Assembly (NCBI RefSeq): GCF_029784135.1
Contig: NC_073746.1
Span: 74,949,542 to 75,013,541 of the forward strand
Reading direction: 5' to 3'
Origin: Toxorhynchites rutilus septentrionalis
Taxonomy: Eukaryota; Arthropoda; Insecta; Diptera; Culicidae
Length of the DNA stretch: 64,000 nt
The notes below the pieces were generated by a model. That model saw only the letters and a list, made by a program, of their open reading frames with translations, searched no databases and was not told where the DNA came from. A program made the translations under genes and the position numbers. Positions 35,445 through 47,706 of this stretch are shown here, one piece after another; position 1 is the first letter of the stretch; each line of letters begins with the position of its first letter.

Positions 35445-36175
35445 TCATTATGATCAAAACCATTTTTTAAGAATACTTTTTTTTGGAAAAAATGCATGTT
35501 TTTGCTATTTTTCATGTTTAATCCTCGATTTATTAGACATAAAACCTGCTACAATACTGAAGTTTTGATTTTTTTTAGTTAGAGTGTATAATTTATATAG
35601 AAAATTGAAAAAAAAATCTATGACAGTCACTTCTCCGATGTTTATCCGCCTGAAAATCCATAGTGGCGTTGGTCCCTGGGGACTGACACTGAATGTTCCG
35701 TCAACTCATCGGACCGACAGTGGATATTACGTTTAGAGAGCCTCTGTACTGGGAACGACAGTAAAAAAGTTATCAAATGGATTTCAGAAAAGCCTACCAT
35801 CGGTTCGCAAGAACCGACGTAGGCCAAGCGAAAATTTAATAGTCAGTGCCATTGTCAGGCTGGGGCTCAACGTGTTAATTGCGATACAAAAGATGATATC
35901 TAATGTCAAAAATTTTGAGAATTCTATGATAAAAATCTGTGATGATACGTCAATAAAAAGCTCCGAAAAATCTACGATTTGAGAAACACTTACGGTAATT
36001 GGGTTGACACCTGTTAATAACCTTGATTTTGACTGTTGGTTAGAATTGAAATAAAAGAAATTAAATGATAAAATTAGAAAAAAAACCCAATGAATTCATA
36101 TGTTACATTTTCTTATAAATACTTCAAATAAATATCTTCTTACGTAAATACATGTTATGATTCAATCACTTCTAC
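35445..36175. other. AT-rich intergenic sequence
   Basis: No repeat end or gene is recognised. Small open frames lack motifs. Confidence 0.3.
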
Positions 36176-36179
36176 CCAA

Positions 36180-38454
36180 GCAGTGCATTTCAACGAAAAC
36201 AGTTTCCAAATCAGTCTGATTGACCGCTCAATATTTAGCGACCACAGCGCCTTCGCCCAGCGCAACTCGACAGCTGGTGAACTATTAGCTCACAGATTGA
36301 CACACATATCACCCGAAACGAGTCGCCCCGTGGAGAAATGATGGATCGTTATGCGTACCTCTCTTTCGCTACCCATACTCTACCAGGGTCCTTCAAAGTC
36401 GCCCCAATGCGTTACCCTCTAACGGGGGTCACCGCCGAGAGTACCAAAAGATCGCCGCCAGCAGCAAATATGGCTGTTTGGGTGTTCAGTTTAGGCACAT
36501 TTTGACTGATTGAGCCGTTACTATCACGCCTCCGCCGCAGTCTCCCGGCGAAAACAATGCTTTATGTTTTTTGGCTTTTCAAAAGGCGCCTCGCGAGGAA
36601 TGCTCGATTCAGCTCTTGATTGCACGGTGGACCTGCCAGTGAGAACGGTATAAATTAGTCAAACTGCTCTATCAGATCAGTCCAAAAAACAAAGCGTTAG
36701 TTCGAAAGATTGTTGTTTATGAGAGAAGTGGATGCCGGGATAGAGATACAACGAATCTACAATCTAACAAGTTCGTTCGGGGTGGTCGTCCAGATCAGCA
36801 AAGTTCAGGTCCAGGTGGGTGATTGATGACTTTCGAGGAGTGCTTTGACTTTTTGGTGATACTCGTGCACTTGATTTGTGACATGTTTCCCAAAGTAAAA
36901 CACGAAACTTGACCTACTAGAAGAGTTGCGAATTGTATCACCAGCAGCATTAGCTAACATAAAGCCATTCTTCCATTCCCTGATGTTCAGAATCGTGGTC
37001 AAATAAATCAAATAATAATATTAGTATAATAGAAAGCTGGAAGTCCATATGAGTGGAAATCATACTGCAAAAACCAAACATCAGGTCGTTGTTAAAAGCC
37101 CGTGTAAAACACCCGCTATCACACGTCTGGACAAACCTGGCATACGTATGTATGCGCAAGAAGCCAGCACTTCACACGATTGCGTCAGGTTTCGCTTGCG
37201 GAATCGCGTAAAAGCTGCTGTTTTTATTATGCTCCCCCGCGCACCACCCCCCAATACAACCGCAGTCGCAAAACAGCTGCCAATGGGGTTCATTTGGAGT
37301 ACCTTAAAGGGAAAAAGGAAAAGTTCAAATGCGCGCGATCCGCGCCAAAACGGTAGCTTTGATCTTGTGGCCTTTTGTGCGAACCTGAACTGCTCGCGCG
37401 AAGCATATTTATGCTCCACGTATGTATGAGAAGCCGGCATTTATGACTATTTCATACCCCAAGTGTTGTTCCACGTTTCCATGCAGCTGATTAAAAATTA
37501 AATCAGATAATTTTGTCTATAATTCGCTCGCAGTGACAAGACACTAATAAGGTGCACACCGCCGCGCGGCATGCGTGACTCATTCGGAGAATTCAATTGA
37601 GCGAACGCTGCTAGCTGCCGGATGGTTTTGGGTCGAACCAAACGACGCGTTGAATAAGAGCAAGTGCGTTCAATTGGGGTCCTAAATTCGAGTAACAAAA
37701 AAAAAAGGAAAAAACGTGGAAGTGAGCGGTATTCGACTGTGAAGTTTGCTTCACAGTTTTCCAATATTCCAATTCATGCTGGTTTGCGTATTCGAGCAAA
37801 TTTGACGTTCGATTCCCTCTTCATTCATCATAAGGGCCCAAGGTGTTCCGAATTGGAGGTCGGCGACTGCAAACAAACCGAAATCTCCTTATCGATGCAA
37901 ACACCTATCAACATGACGCAGCAATTGAATAGCTCCAGGTGCTACCTAATATCACGATTATTGTTGCGATACAGAACTGACAACCGCCGACTGGTGAGAA
38001 AACGGACACCGCCGTATCGGTGCGGAGTGCCCCGGGGGCGAGCGCGCTTTGGTCAACCCATACGGTACCGCATGGTGGTGGTGGCCCCGCTAGGCGTAAG
38101 TGGCGTTTGATAGTGGCAAACGAAAAAAATGAAAAAGAAAAATACAAATCTAGTGTCGCACCGCATGCTGCTGATTTGCGCATAATAAGCGTATTTCGAA
38201 TGAATAAATTACTGTTTTGTTATCCTTTCCGTTCACGGTTATTTTGGGTGCAGCGTGAATGAAAGGTTGTTATTGCTGCGCACTATACAGTGGCCGTTTT
38301 GGTATTTTGTTGAGGTAATGTTGAAACTGCTCGCTGCTTATGCACTACTTTCCACTGAAGGATCAATGGTTCAAAAGAGAACATTGTACACGGAAGAAAA
38401 GTGTATTACAAAACTACATGAAGTCGTTGTGCATATAGTAGAATACCCTATTTC
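36180..38454. other. Unique, GC-richer block around a candidate host promoter
   Basis: No transposon signatures were found up to the LINE insertion at 38,455. It contains the TATA/Inr pair at 36,649-36,682. A candidate first exon follows and could end at CAG|GTGGGT near 36,814. A second GC-rich part lies at about 37,040-38,110 with overlapping frames on both strands and no recognised domain; the longest plus-strand frame there begins at GTG. This is probably the 5' region of a host gene whose coding exons lie elsewhere. Confidence 0.4.
36649..36682 (+). promoter_or_regulatory. Candidate host core promoter: TATAAAT + TCAGTC initiator
   Basis: TATAAAT starts at 36,649. The arthropod initiator TCAGTC is at 36,677-36,682 with its A at 36,679, putting the TATA box at -30. 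A second TCAG lies 5 bp upstream. An ATG near 36,719 opens a frame that passes the donor-like CAG|GTGGGT at about 36,814. The spacing is ideal for a focused insect promoter, but there is no transcript evidence here. Confidence 0.45.
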
Positions 38455-38469
38455 ATGAACTTCGAACTA

Positions 38470-41400
38470 TAGCCGCAAGCAACTTGTTGACATGTGCTCA
38501 CTCCTTCGTGAGCCACGATTGATCTTGGGAGACTTCAATTCTCACGGAACTGCCTGGGGGGAACAGTACGACGACAATCGTTCATCGTTGATATACGACC
38601 TTTGTAACAGCTTCAATATGACACTTTTGAATACTGGGGAAACAACACGTGCACCTAAACCTCCTGCTAACCCAAGTGCTCTTGACCTCTCGCTTTGCTC
38701 GAATTCACTATCGTTAGATTGCAAGTGGAATGTAATCCAGGACCCCAACGGCAGTGACCACTTGCCAATCAAAATTTCCATCACCATTGGGTCGAATTCT
38801 TCTGAATCTATAAACATGGCATATGACCTCACAAGACATATTGACTGGAAAAAATATGCGAACGCAATTGCTCTAGCCATCAATTCCAAAGATGGTTTGC
38901 CTCCATTGGAGGAGTATAACTTCCTTTCTGGTTTGATATATGACAGCGCGGTTCGCGCTCAAACGAAACCCATCCCAGGCTCCACTTTTCGTCAAAGGCC
39001 TCCCAATCCATGGTGGGATAGCCAATGTTCCAAGCTTTATCAGGATAAATCGAACGCATTTAAAGCTTTTCGGAAACGTGGAACCATTGAGAATTTTCAA
39101 ACGTATTTGGACCTTGAAAATCAATTTAAAAACTTGATCAAAGGGAAAAAACGTGCTTATTGGCGAAATTACGTGGGAGGTTTGTCACGAGAAACGTCAA
39201 TGAAAAAATTATGGAAAGTGGCTCGAAACATGAGAAATCGCTCTTCAACGAATGAAAGCGAAGAATATTCACATCGATGGATTTTTAATTTTGCACGGAA
39301 GGTTTGTCCTGATTCCGCTCCTGTGCAAAAAATTGTTCGAGATATACCACAAGATAGGTGCGATCTTGATTCCGAGTTTTCGATGGTAGAATTCTCTCTT
39401 GCTCTCCTTTCATGTAACAATTCTGCTCCGGGATCGGATAGAATTAAGTTCAACTTGTTGAAAAACCTCCCTGATGTGGCGAAACATCGCTTGTTGAATT
39501 TATTCAATCGGTTTCTGGAGCATACTATTGTTCCAGATGATTGGAGACAAGTACGAATTATAGCTATTCAAAAACCCGGAAAACCCGCGTCCGACTTCAA
39601 TTCGTACCGCCCAATAGCAATGCTGTCTTGTATACGGAAATTGTTGGAGAAAATGATCTTGTTTCGCCTCGATCGATGGGTTGAAACGAATGGCCTACTC
39701 TCAGATACACAATATGGGTTCCGCAGGGGCAAGGGGACGAATGATTGTCTTGCGTTGCTTTCTTCAGAAATTCAAATAGCTTACGCCGGAAAAAAACAAA
39801 TGGCTTCAGTATTCTTGGACATAAAGGGGGCCTTTGATTCTGTTTCAATAGAAGTTTTGTCAGACAAATTACACTCTCGGGGTCTGCCGCCTCTATTGAA
39901 TAATATGTTATATAACTTGCTTTGTGAGAAGCATTTGAACTTTTCTCACGGAGATTCGGCAGTAAGTCGGGTCTCTTACATGGGCCTCCCCCAGGGCTCA
40001 TGTTTAAGCCCCCTTTTGTACAACTTCTATGTAAGCGACATCGACAATTGCCTTACACAAAATTGCAGCCTAAGACAACTTGCAGATGATGGAGTGGTCT
40101 CTGTCGTAGGATCAACAGAGTCCGACCTACAAAAACCCTTACAAGATACTTTGAACAATTTTTCAACCTGGGCCATTGGGCTAGGGATCGAATTCTCCAC
40201 GGAGAAAAGAGAGATGGTGGTTTTTTCTAGGAAGCATAGACCAGCAAAACCAAAGCTTCAACTTTTGGGTAAACCGATCACTCATGCTATGTCATTCAAG
40301 TATCTTGGGGTCTGGTTCGACTCTAAATGTACTTGGGGGCCCATATTAGGTATCTGAGTAAAAAATGTCAACAAAGAATAAACTTTCTCCGTACAATTAC
40401 CGGCACCTGGTGGGGAGCCCATCCCGAAGATCTTATAATGTTGTATCGAACAACTATTCTCTCAGTGATGGAGTATGGCAGTTTCTGTTTTCAATCAGCT
40501 GCCAAAACACACTTAATTAAACTCGAGCGAATTCAGTATCTTTGTCTCCGTATTGCGTTGGGATGTATGCCCTCAACGCATACCATGAGTCTCGAGGTTT
40601 TGGCAGGCCTACTCCCACTAAAAGATCGCTTCAATTTATTATCTCTTCGGTTCTTCATCCGGTGTAAGGTTATGAACCCATTGGTAATCGGAAATTTTGA
40701 GCAGCTGATCGAGCTAAATTTTCACTCCGGATTCATGAGTTCATATCATGAATTCATCTCCATGCAGGTTGATCCTTCTTCGTATATTCCCAACCGTGTT
40801 TGTTTTCCTGACTACATCAATTCCTCTGTACATTTTGATCTGTCCATGAAGCAAGATATCCATGAATATTCAGATTATCAACGATCGAGGATCGCTCCAA
40901 CGAACTTCGATGCAAAGTATGGGGGTATCAATTGTGATAATATGTACTTTACTGATGGGTCCACTATAAACGAGTCCACAGGATTTGGAGTGTTCAACAA
41001 AATTTTCAGCACCTCCCATAGTCTTCAGTTTCCTTGCTCAGTGTATATTGCTGAATTGGCAGCGATACACTGGGCGCTGGATAGCGTCGCCTCACGACCT
41101 GTTGAACACTATTACATTGTAACGGATAGTCTTAGCTCCGTCGAAGCTATCCGTTCAGTGAGGCCGGAAAAGCACTCGCCGTACTTCCTTGAGAGAATAC
41201 GAGAAATTTTGAGTGCTTTATCCAGACGCTGTTATGTCATTACCTTTGTGTGGGTCCCTTCTCATTGCTCAATTCCGGGTAATGAGAGGGCTGACTCATT
41301 AGCAAAGGTAGGTGCGATTGAAGGCGATATTTATCAGCGTCAAATCGCCTTCAATGAATTTTACTCTTTAGTCCGTAAAAATACCATCGCTAACTGGCAA

Positions 41401-42143
41401 CGCAAATGGAACGAAGGTGAATTGGGCCGGTGGCTCCACTCGATTATCCCTAAGGTTAGCCTCAAACCATGGTTCAAAAGTCTGGACGTGAGTCGGGACT
41501 TTATTCGCACCTTCTCCCGACTCATGTCCAATCACTGTTCGTTAGACGCGCTACTCTTTCGTTTCAATCTGGCCGGCAGCAATATCTGCGTTTGTGGCCG
41601 AGGTTACCACGACATCGAGCACGTTGTTTGGTCGTGTGAGGTGTATCTTGTTGCCAGATCGTATTCAGAGAACTCCCTTCGGGCTAGAGGAAGGCAGCCC
41701 AATGTGCCGTTGAGAGATGTGTTGGCTCGGTTAGACCTTGATTACATGTCCCAAATATATGTTATCCTTAAATCTATCGATGTTCGTGTGTGATTATCCT
41801 TATATCCTTATACCCTCCATTTCTTCCTTTGTGAGTAATTGGTCCGCTTGCTATGAACAGGAGAATGAAATGTGAATTCACAATAGATGTACGAATAGAT
41901 TTAAGAATTGAGTGTGTGTGATTATCAACATTGCAATAATTTCCTTATACCCCATCCTTTTCCTGAGAAAAATATGTCACCCTTCTAATCTCGAGTCCAC
42001 CGCGAGTAATCGGTTTCCCACATTACTAACCATAGATTTAAGGAAATTGTTCATATATATGGTTTTAAAAATATATTTAAGATTTCGGCTCCTTTAAAGT
42101 TATGTAACTGAACCTGTAAAAATAAACGAATTTATAAAAAAAA
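38470..42143 (+). mobile_element. 5'-truncated I-type LINE with perfect 14-bp target-site duplication
   Basis: Homology to the full-length element begins at 38,470, equivalent to 49,899, so about 2.19 kb of the 5' end is missing. It ends in AATAAACGAATTTAT plus an A run at 42,143. The direct repeat atgaacttcgaact flanks it at 38,455-38,468 and 42,144-42,157. One extra A lies between the left duplication and the start of homology. Divergence from the 47.7-kb copy is small, only scattered substitutions. Confidence 0.92.
38471..41793 (+). pseudogene. I-type LINE ORF2, truncated and frameshifted
   Basis: The first frame carries the end of the endonuclease (LILGDFNSHG, then SDHLPIK), the reverse transcriptase (FLDIKGAFDS and QLADDGVVSV) and the thumb region. 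The second frame carries the rest (TWWGAHPEDL), the RNase H domain (YFTDGS, AELAAIHWAL, VTDSLSS, GNERAD) and the C-terminal CVCGRGYHDIEHVVWSC motif, ending at 41,793. The break is at 40,334-40,341: the intact copy has six G's then TCC, this copy has five G's then CCC, a net loss of one base. Apart from this and the missing 5' end, all catalytic motifs are retained. Confidence 0.92.
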
Positions 42144-42157
42144 ATGAACTTCGAACT

Positions 42158-44600
42158 CATCAGCTCTATTTTCTCTATTAGTTCTATTAGAATTAGTATT
42201 AGCATTAGTTAGACTGATAGAGGAACTGGTACAAATTCGGTACCCCGTGGGTAATTTGGTACCCACTCGGATCTCCGGCGGTAATGAGGTAATGAGGTAA
42301 GTGCACTCTGATGGTGAATAAAAAAAAGTGTTCTAGTAATGTAGCAACAAACGTCAGATGCCAAAAACCCAAAATATCTGTGTTAGTTAAAAAAAAAATC
42401 AAGGTTTGTTGTTTTTGAAATCTTGAAAATTTTTCATGTGCGTCTTTTGAAAAATCATTGAAAATCGAATAGTGAGCCGATTTTAAATATTAAAGCTGCT
42501 TTGGATCAAGAAATTGATGTTCTTCAACGAATTCGAGTAAGTGTATCGAGATTTTAATCACAAATTTCATAGATTTCATTCCAAAGTGAAAATTCGGGTA
42601 ATGCGGGTCGGTTTCACCAAAAAACCGAAAGGGGGAGAGGGGCAAGGGTTCTGAGTTCAAAATTTTCAGTTTTTATCGCGTTTGATATCAAAATGTATGT
42701 TTTCGGATACGCAAAGTTCATGTTTCCACTCGGTTGAACCAAAAAACTGAAATAAAAGGTGATGCGAAGGGGGAAAGCGCAATATTTTTGATTTAATAAT
42801 GTGTGGTTTTTAAATGCACGATTGAAAATCAATACGAGAGATCAAAATATTATTTAAAATAGCGTAGTACAAATATTTGGCAACATAATTGGATAGGTAT
42901 ACTTAGTGAAAAAATATCACCAATAGCTATTTAACAACATGATTTGATAGGTATACTTTAAAAAAAAAACACAAGGAATAATTAGTATTTGGCAAACATA
43001 ATTTGAGATTCTTATTGAAAAAGCATCACAAGTTTTGCAAAATAAAATTCAAAAAATGCCTTCTTCTTCCTCGTCTTCATCGGCTTCTCCTCATATTCTT
43101 CTTCTTTATATTCGTCCTTGATCTGAATTTCTTTATCTTCCATCTGAACTTGGTCTTCAATCTGAACATCCTCTTCACCAGCATCATGAGAAGCTTGAAT
43201 CTCTTCCTCGTTGTTCAGTAAGTTCAGGACTTCACCGCTTACAGCTGGTTTTCTCTTCGTTTGTTTCTTCCTCAATGTCGATTTGTATGGGTCAGAGTAG
43301 ATCAATAATCAATTCATTAGATCGGTATTGGTCTTCAATCGGGATGTCTTTAACGTAAAGCTTTCCCGATACCTTCTATAAAATGTATTTGAAGCTTCGG
43401 CTGCTTCCTCGGATAGTTGCCCTAGAGCACTATCAATTTAATTAATTGGCAAATTTGATATATCGAAATTTGATATATCGGAATTTGATATATCGATCAC
43501 CTGAATCGGTCCAGTAGTTCAAAAGTAATGAATTTTTGAAAAAAGTCATTTTTGGAAAGAAAGTGAAAAATTATTTTTTGGACCATCGGACCACTTTGAA
43601 AAATCATAACTCAAAAACGAAAAAAAAGCCTCTCTGGTTTCGACATATGTTATGTGAAAAATCCTCAACTTTTCAGAAAAAAAAAATATGAAAAAAATAT
43701 GGCACTCTTGAACTCGGGACTATGAAAACAATAAAAAACGAAAACAATCAATAATAACGATTTTTTTCAAAAAATACCAGATGATTGGCTTTAATTTGAT
43801 ATGTCGATCATCTGAATCGGTATAGTGGTTCAAAAGTTATGAATTTGATTTGATGGTTTTTTCGGACAACCCTGAAATGGAAATGGTCACCCTACTGAGA
43901 AAATAAAAAAATACGGGTCTAATGTTTTGCGATAAAGAACAAAACTACTACTTTTCACGAAAATCTGAGGACCACTATGTCGGTTTGGCAAGGAATGGCT
44001 GATTTCAGGTTAATATTGAGAAAAAATTCAAAATGGGGGATTCGGGTGAAAAACTCAAGTGCTGAGTGATAAAAGGCACTTTGAGCAACACTTTCATAAA
44101 AAAAAAGTTCTGCGGGGAAATGCGGGGCAAGTTTTATAAGTCCATCCGAAGCAAAATTAACTTTCCAAAATAGTACTTACTTTGTTTGGAGTTGACACAT
44201 ACTACAACCAGCTGAATTTTGAAACTGACAAATTATCCGCTAAAAATGCTTCAAGAAACATAATGAGCCAAAAAAATTCGTTCAAAAACTTCACCAAAAC
44301 ACGTGTTAGAAAAACACACGCGAAATAGTGGCACAAGCGAAAATGCGAAACTGGTATCTTATCGTGTTGCCAGAGCAATGATGCGCGCGCGGAATGGGAG
44401 TGAAACATGTGATCCTAGATGCCTTGAATATCCTAGAATAAGGGACTGTAGGATTTTTTTGTTTTTATGCAACATCATTTTTTGGGTTTTGGCCGCCTAC
44501 ATTTTCTCAGGGACCACTGTGCGTCGTTTTGCTCTAAAAAAATAATAAAATGTATTCGACCATATTTTTAACGGGACCCACAGGAAGAAAACTAATTTTA
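42158..44600. other. AT-rich intergenic sequence with simple repeats
   Basis: Contains ATTAG-type runs (about 42,175-42,215), a CTTCTTC-rich tract (about 43,055-43,160) and three TTTGATATATCG repeats (about 43,455-43,497). A minus-strand frame at 43,012-43,305 is acidic only because of the CTTCTTC tract. No gene is supported. Confidence 0.35.
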
Positions 44601-44607
44601 AAAAATG

Positions 44608-44989
44608 CACTCCAGGAATGCTCGAAATGGCCCGACAGAGGCTTTAGGAGGAAGTCATGAAGCGTCGGATTGCGGGAGACCTCAGTATTTCTGAATCAGC
44701 TCTGAGGAAGAAGCTCATATCGGTAAGTGATTTATGATTTGGATCTTTTTTTATTGATATTTCTACTTTTGCTGAGATGAGCCAGCGAGCACCCAGGGCG
44801 GTTCAGAGGATCTGGCGAACCATTGCAGAGCACTGGACAATGCTTTCTATGATTCTCAAAGATTTACGGCGCCTGGCGTTTGGTTTTACGGAAGCCAACA
44901 ACCGCCAGCACGAATTCAACCAAGTTGCAAAACTGGCAGGAAGAGATTGGGCTTCTAACTTCATGAGGAAACAACGTCGTAATTCGTAA
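44608..44989 (+). pseudogene. pogo/CENP-B-like transposase N-terminal fragment with an apparent intron
   Basis: The first part (44,627-44,722) reads MARQRL, an in-frame TAG, then EEVMKRRIAGDLSISESALRKK-like sequence (an HTH of the psq/CENP-B type). It ends exactly at a splice donor (TCG|GTAAGT, 44,722). The second part begins after an AG at 44,776 in the same phase. It includes SMILKDLRRLAFGFTEANN and FNQVAKLAGRDWASNFMRK, which match the CENP-B DNA-binding domain pattern (L-R-x-L-A-x-x-x-A-E-x-N, then F-N, then A-G-x-D-W-x-x-x-F). The stop is at 44,987. The DDE domain is absent. It could be a dead pogo-group transposon or a fragment of a host jerky-like gene. Confidence 0.6.
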
Positions 44990-46136
44990 TTCAAAACGAA
45001 TTTCAAATGAAAAATGTTTTTATTTTCAATTCAATATCGGTTATGTTTCGTTTATGTCCATGTTTTCACAATGAACTTGAAATATTTTTTTCAAACAATG
45101 AGTTTCAAATAAATCAGATGAAGGTAAATAAGTATTTATAAACATATAAAGAATTCTGATTCAAATGTTGAACATTTCCAAATATTTTATATTATCAGTC
45201 TCCTCCTTCCCGAAAATTTACACGTGATATATGGATGGCCTGTTATCATATTTCTAGGTGCCAAGAATCAATCAACACATAACAAAATCATGTTCGACCA
45301 TAACTAACACCCTTCTCCACCCATAAAACATCATACAACACCCCACTACTCCCCACTGGATGGTACCTACACACTCTAGTAATGATGTTTCTCCCGTTGG
45401 TAATGATAGAGCATTTATTTTTGTTACAAGTTATCTCAGAAGTTCTATTCAATAAGTGCGCACTTTTGCCCCATAGGGGGGGCAAAAGGTATTTTAAATA
45501 AAATAGGTATTTCTCCAACTACAAACAAAACTCGAGAAATTCTTGTACTACGTTTCGAAGTAGTTTCGAAGTACAGTTTGGTAAGCAAACTGGATTTTAT
45601 TCGCTTTTATTTCAAGAGTTAATGGACGATAACAGTTAGGTGTGCACCTATGCCCCGCATTACTCTACGTCTTCTACATCTTAATGCTAGACGTACCACC
45701 AGCAGTTTCTTGGTGGCATAATCCTGTCCTGGATAGTCCTTGTAGACGTGTGCTCGCTCTAGTTAATGGAGTTGGGCACCATGTACTGAATTCATCTTCC
45801 AAGTCGCCATCTTCTCGATCACTGACTGCAGCCCGGTATAATGGTTTTGTATGATGCGTTTTGCGAGGTACTCGCGCAGTTGTTGAAGTTGGACAACACA
45901 TAGTTCAGAAACGTAAAAATTATTCAAAGTCCCACTTTTCTGCCTGGTAGTGTCACTCTCTTTAGTACCGAATGAGAATGGTGTAATATCCCGAAAACCC
46001 CGGAAGCCTTTGTATAAAAATATAACAACTTACTGTACCTACGACTTATTTTCTTATTTTGACACACTGACAGACTAAACGTCAACCTCCATCTCTCTCT
46101 AAATACTCTCTGGCAGAGAGAAAATATGTCTTTTAT
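44990..46136. other. Sequence without recognised features
   Basis: A GC-richer patch at about 45,640-45,910 has open frames on both strands, but no motif is recognised. The rest is AT-rich. Confidence 0.3.
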
Positions 46137-46138
46137 TA

Positions 46139-46568
46139 CGAGGGTCGTTCAGAAAATAAGTTTCAGTGCCTCAGAAATCGCGGAAAAATAAAGTAGGGAC
46201 AAAAAACAAGGTGATTTCCGTAATCTACGTTTTATTTTCTATTTTTCTCCATAATGGTCGTAACGTTCGAGGCATTTTTCATAGCGTGGCACGAGTTTTT
46301 CTATTACGAGCGCGAAGTGCGTAGCGTCCAACTTTTTGAAGTACGATGTAACTGCGTCACGAATTTCTTCAGCGTTATCAAATTGTTGACCGCCGAACGC
46401 TTGTTTCATTACCGGGAATAAGTGATAGTCGCTAGGGGCAAGGTCTGGAGAATAGAAAGATGCTCGAACACAGAACACAGTAGATTACGAAAATCACCTT
46501 GTTTTTGTCCCTACTTTATTTTTCCGCGATTTCTGAGGCACTGAAACTTATTTTATGAACGTCCCTCG
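46139..46568 (-). mobile_element. Deletion-derivative mariner-like MITE, 430 bp, long TIRs
   Basis: Both ends read CGAGGGWCGTTCA inward, and the inverted repeats extend for about 85-90 bp (through TTTCAGTGCCTCAGAAATCG and AAATAAAGTAGGGAC). TA flanks the element at 46,137-46,138 and 46,569-46,570. Between the repeats is a remnant of the 3' part of a transposase gene. Confidence 0.85.
46239..46460 (-). pseudogene. mariner-like transposase C-terminal remnant inside the 430-bp MITE
   Basis: The minus-strand frame encodes FYSPDLAPSDYHLFPVMKQA, then FDNAEEIRDAVTSYFKKLDA and a KCLERYDHYGEK end. YSPDLAPSDYHLF holds the third catalytic aspartate of mariner transposases, and the downstream part is the usual C terminus. 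The DNA-binding domain and the first two catalytic residues were lost by internal deletion, so it has no activity of its own. Confidence 0.85.
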
Positions 46569-46639
46569 TATGTTAAAGCGTAAAATGCACAAATAAAAGT
46601 ATTCTGTAGAATATATACCGGGCATTTGTGTATTTGAAA

Positions 46640-46905
46640 AAAAAAACACTTTTTACAGCAGTATTCAGGAATAGCCTTCAGTTCACGCGGTGAATCCGTT
46701 TTCATGCCTTCAACGCTGTTAAAACGGGTGGAAATGGAGCGGTAATTTAAGTTTCGGAAATAAGAAAAAGTTACACGGGCCATATCTGGGGAGTACGATG
46801 TTTGTTCAATCACATTCGTGTCATTTTTGGTCGAAAATTGGTTCACAATGATCGATCGATGCGCTGATGCATTACCGTGGTGCAAAATCAATGTGTTATC
46901 TTTCC
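46640..46905 (-). pseudogene. Decayed mariner transposase fragment of a different subfamily
   Basis: The minus strand encodes LILHHGNASAHRS, NVIEQTSYSPDMARVTF and a SVEGMKTDSPRELKAIPEY-like segment. This is the mariner pattern LHHDNAPAH then QPPYSPDMAPCDFFLF then LKAIPE. The second catalytic Asp is Gly and the third is lost. It abuts the 430-bp MITE but belongs to another mariner lineage, because the MITE carries its own, different version of the same region. No termini were found. Confidence 0.7.
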
Positions 46906-47706
46906 ATGGAAAATTTCGACTTCGGTCGGTTGGCGACGAATTTTCTCTCAAACGCCTTCCAGCACCAAGATTATCATCCCGATTCTGTACTCCGACGGAT
47001 TCACATTTCGTTCGAAAGCGATACCTCGATCGAAGTCGAATTTGCCATTTGGATCGTTTTTCTCGTAAGATATTCGAAAACAAAACAGTTCGAACGAAAA
47101 ATAATCTAGTTTGAAAACAATTCGAACGAACCAGGGAATGGGATTTGCCAAGTCGATCGAAATACAGAAACGGGGAAAATACTCATTGAAGCACAAAATT
47201 TTACACAATATTTTTGAGCATATGAAAAATCGCCAAACAATTAAAAGTTAATTTGTTCTTAATGATGCTATAAACAATCTAAATGACAAGTCGCGCCCAA
47301 AATATACATTAAGGCCACTGACAGTAGTATCAACTTGAAAAAAATGGAATGTGAAGAGAAGAGAAGATTTAAAATTCCCTGTATATATTTGACAAAATGT
47401 ATGTACAGGGTCTTTCAGAATAAACGCTCACGCAAAAAAATCAAATAGCTCCCTATATTTTTTTTCACTCCGTCGATGATAACACTTCGGGACGATAATA
47501 TTCGGCTACTTGTTCAGTCTAATCGGATGATTTTTGTAGATGGTAGGGTCAAGATGTGCAATTTACAAGAACTTGTATTTTTAGTGAAATCGTATTAGTC
47601 GAGCAACCGAAGCCTTGAGGGAGTATTCTAGTCAAGAAATCTGAAAAATATCAATTTTTTTTTCCTTAATATTTCTGTAGTTTAGGCATTCAAGAATATA
47701 CCCTTG

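Noticed and set aside
37664..38110. 148-residue plus-strand frame
   Set aside because: Starts at GTG, composition is basic and low in pattern, and overlapping frames exist on the other strand. GC-rich non-coding sequence explains it.
43012..43305. Acidic 97-residue minus-strand frame
   Set aside because: The acidity comes from a CTTCTTC simple-sequence tract, and there is no domain.
46948..47208. Overlapping frames on both strands beside the mariner fragment
   Set aside because: No mariner similarity beyond about 46,905 and no other recognisable motif.
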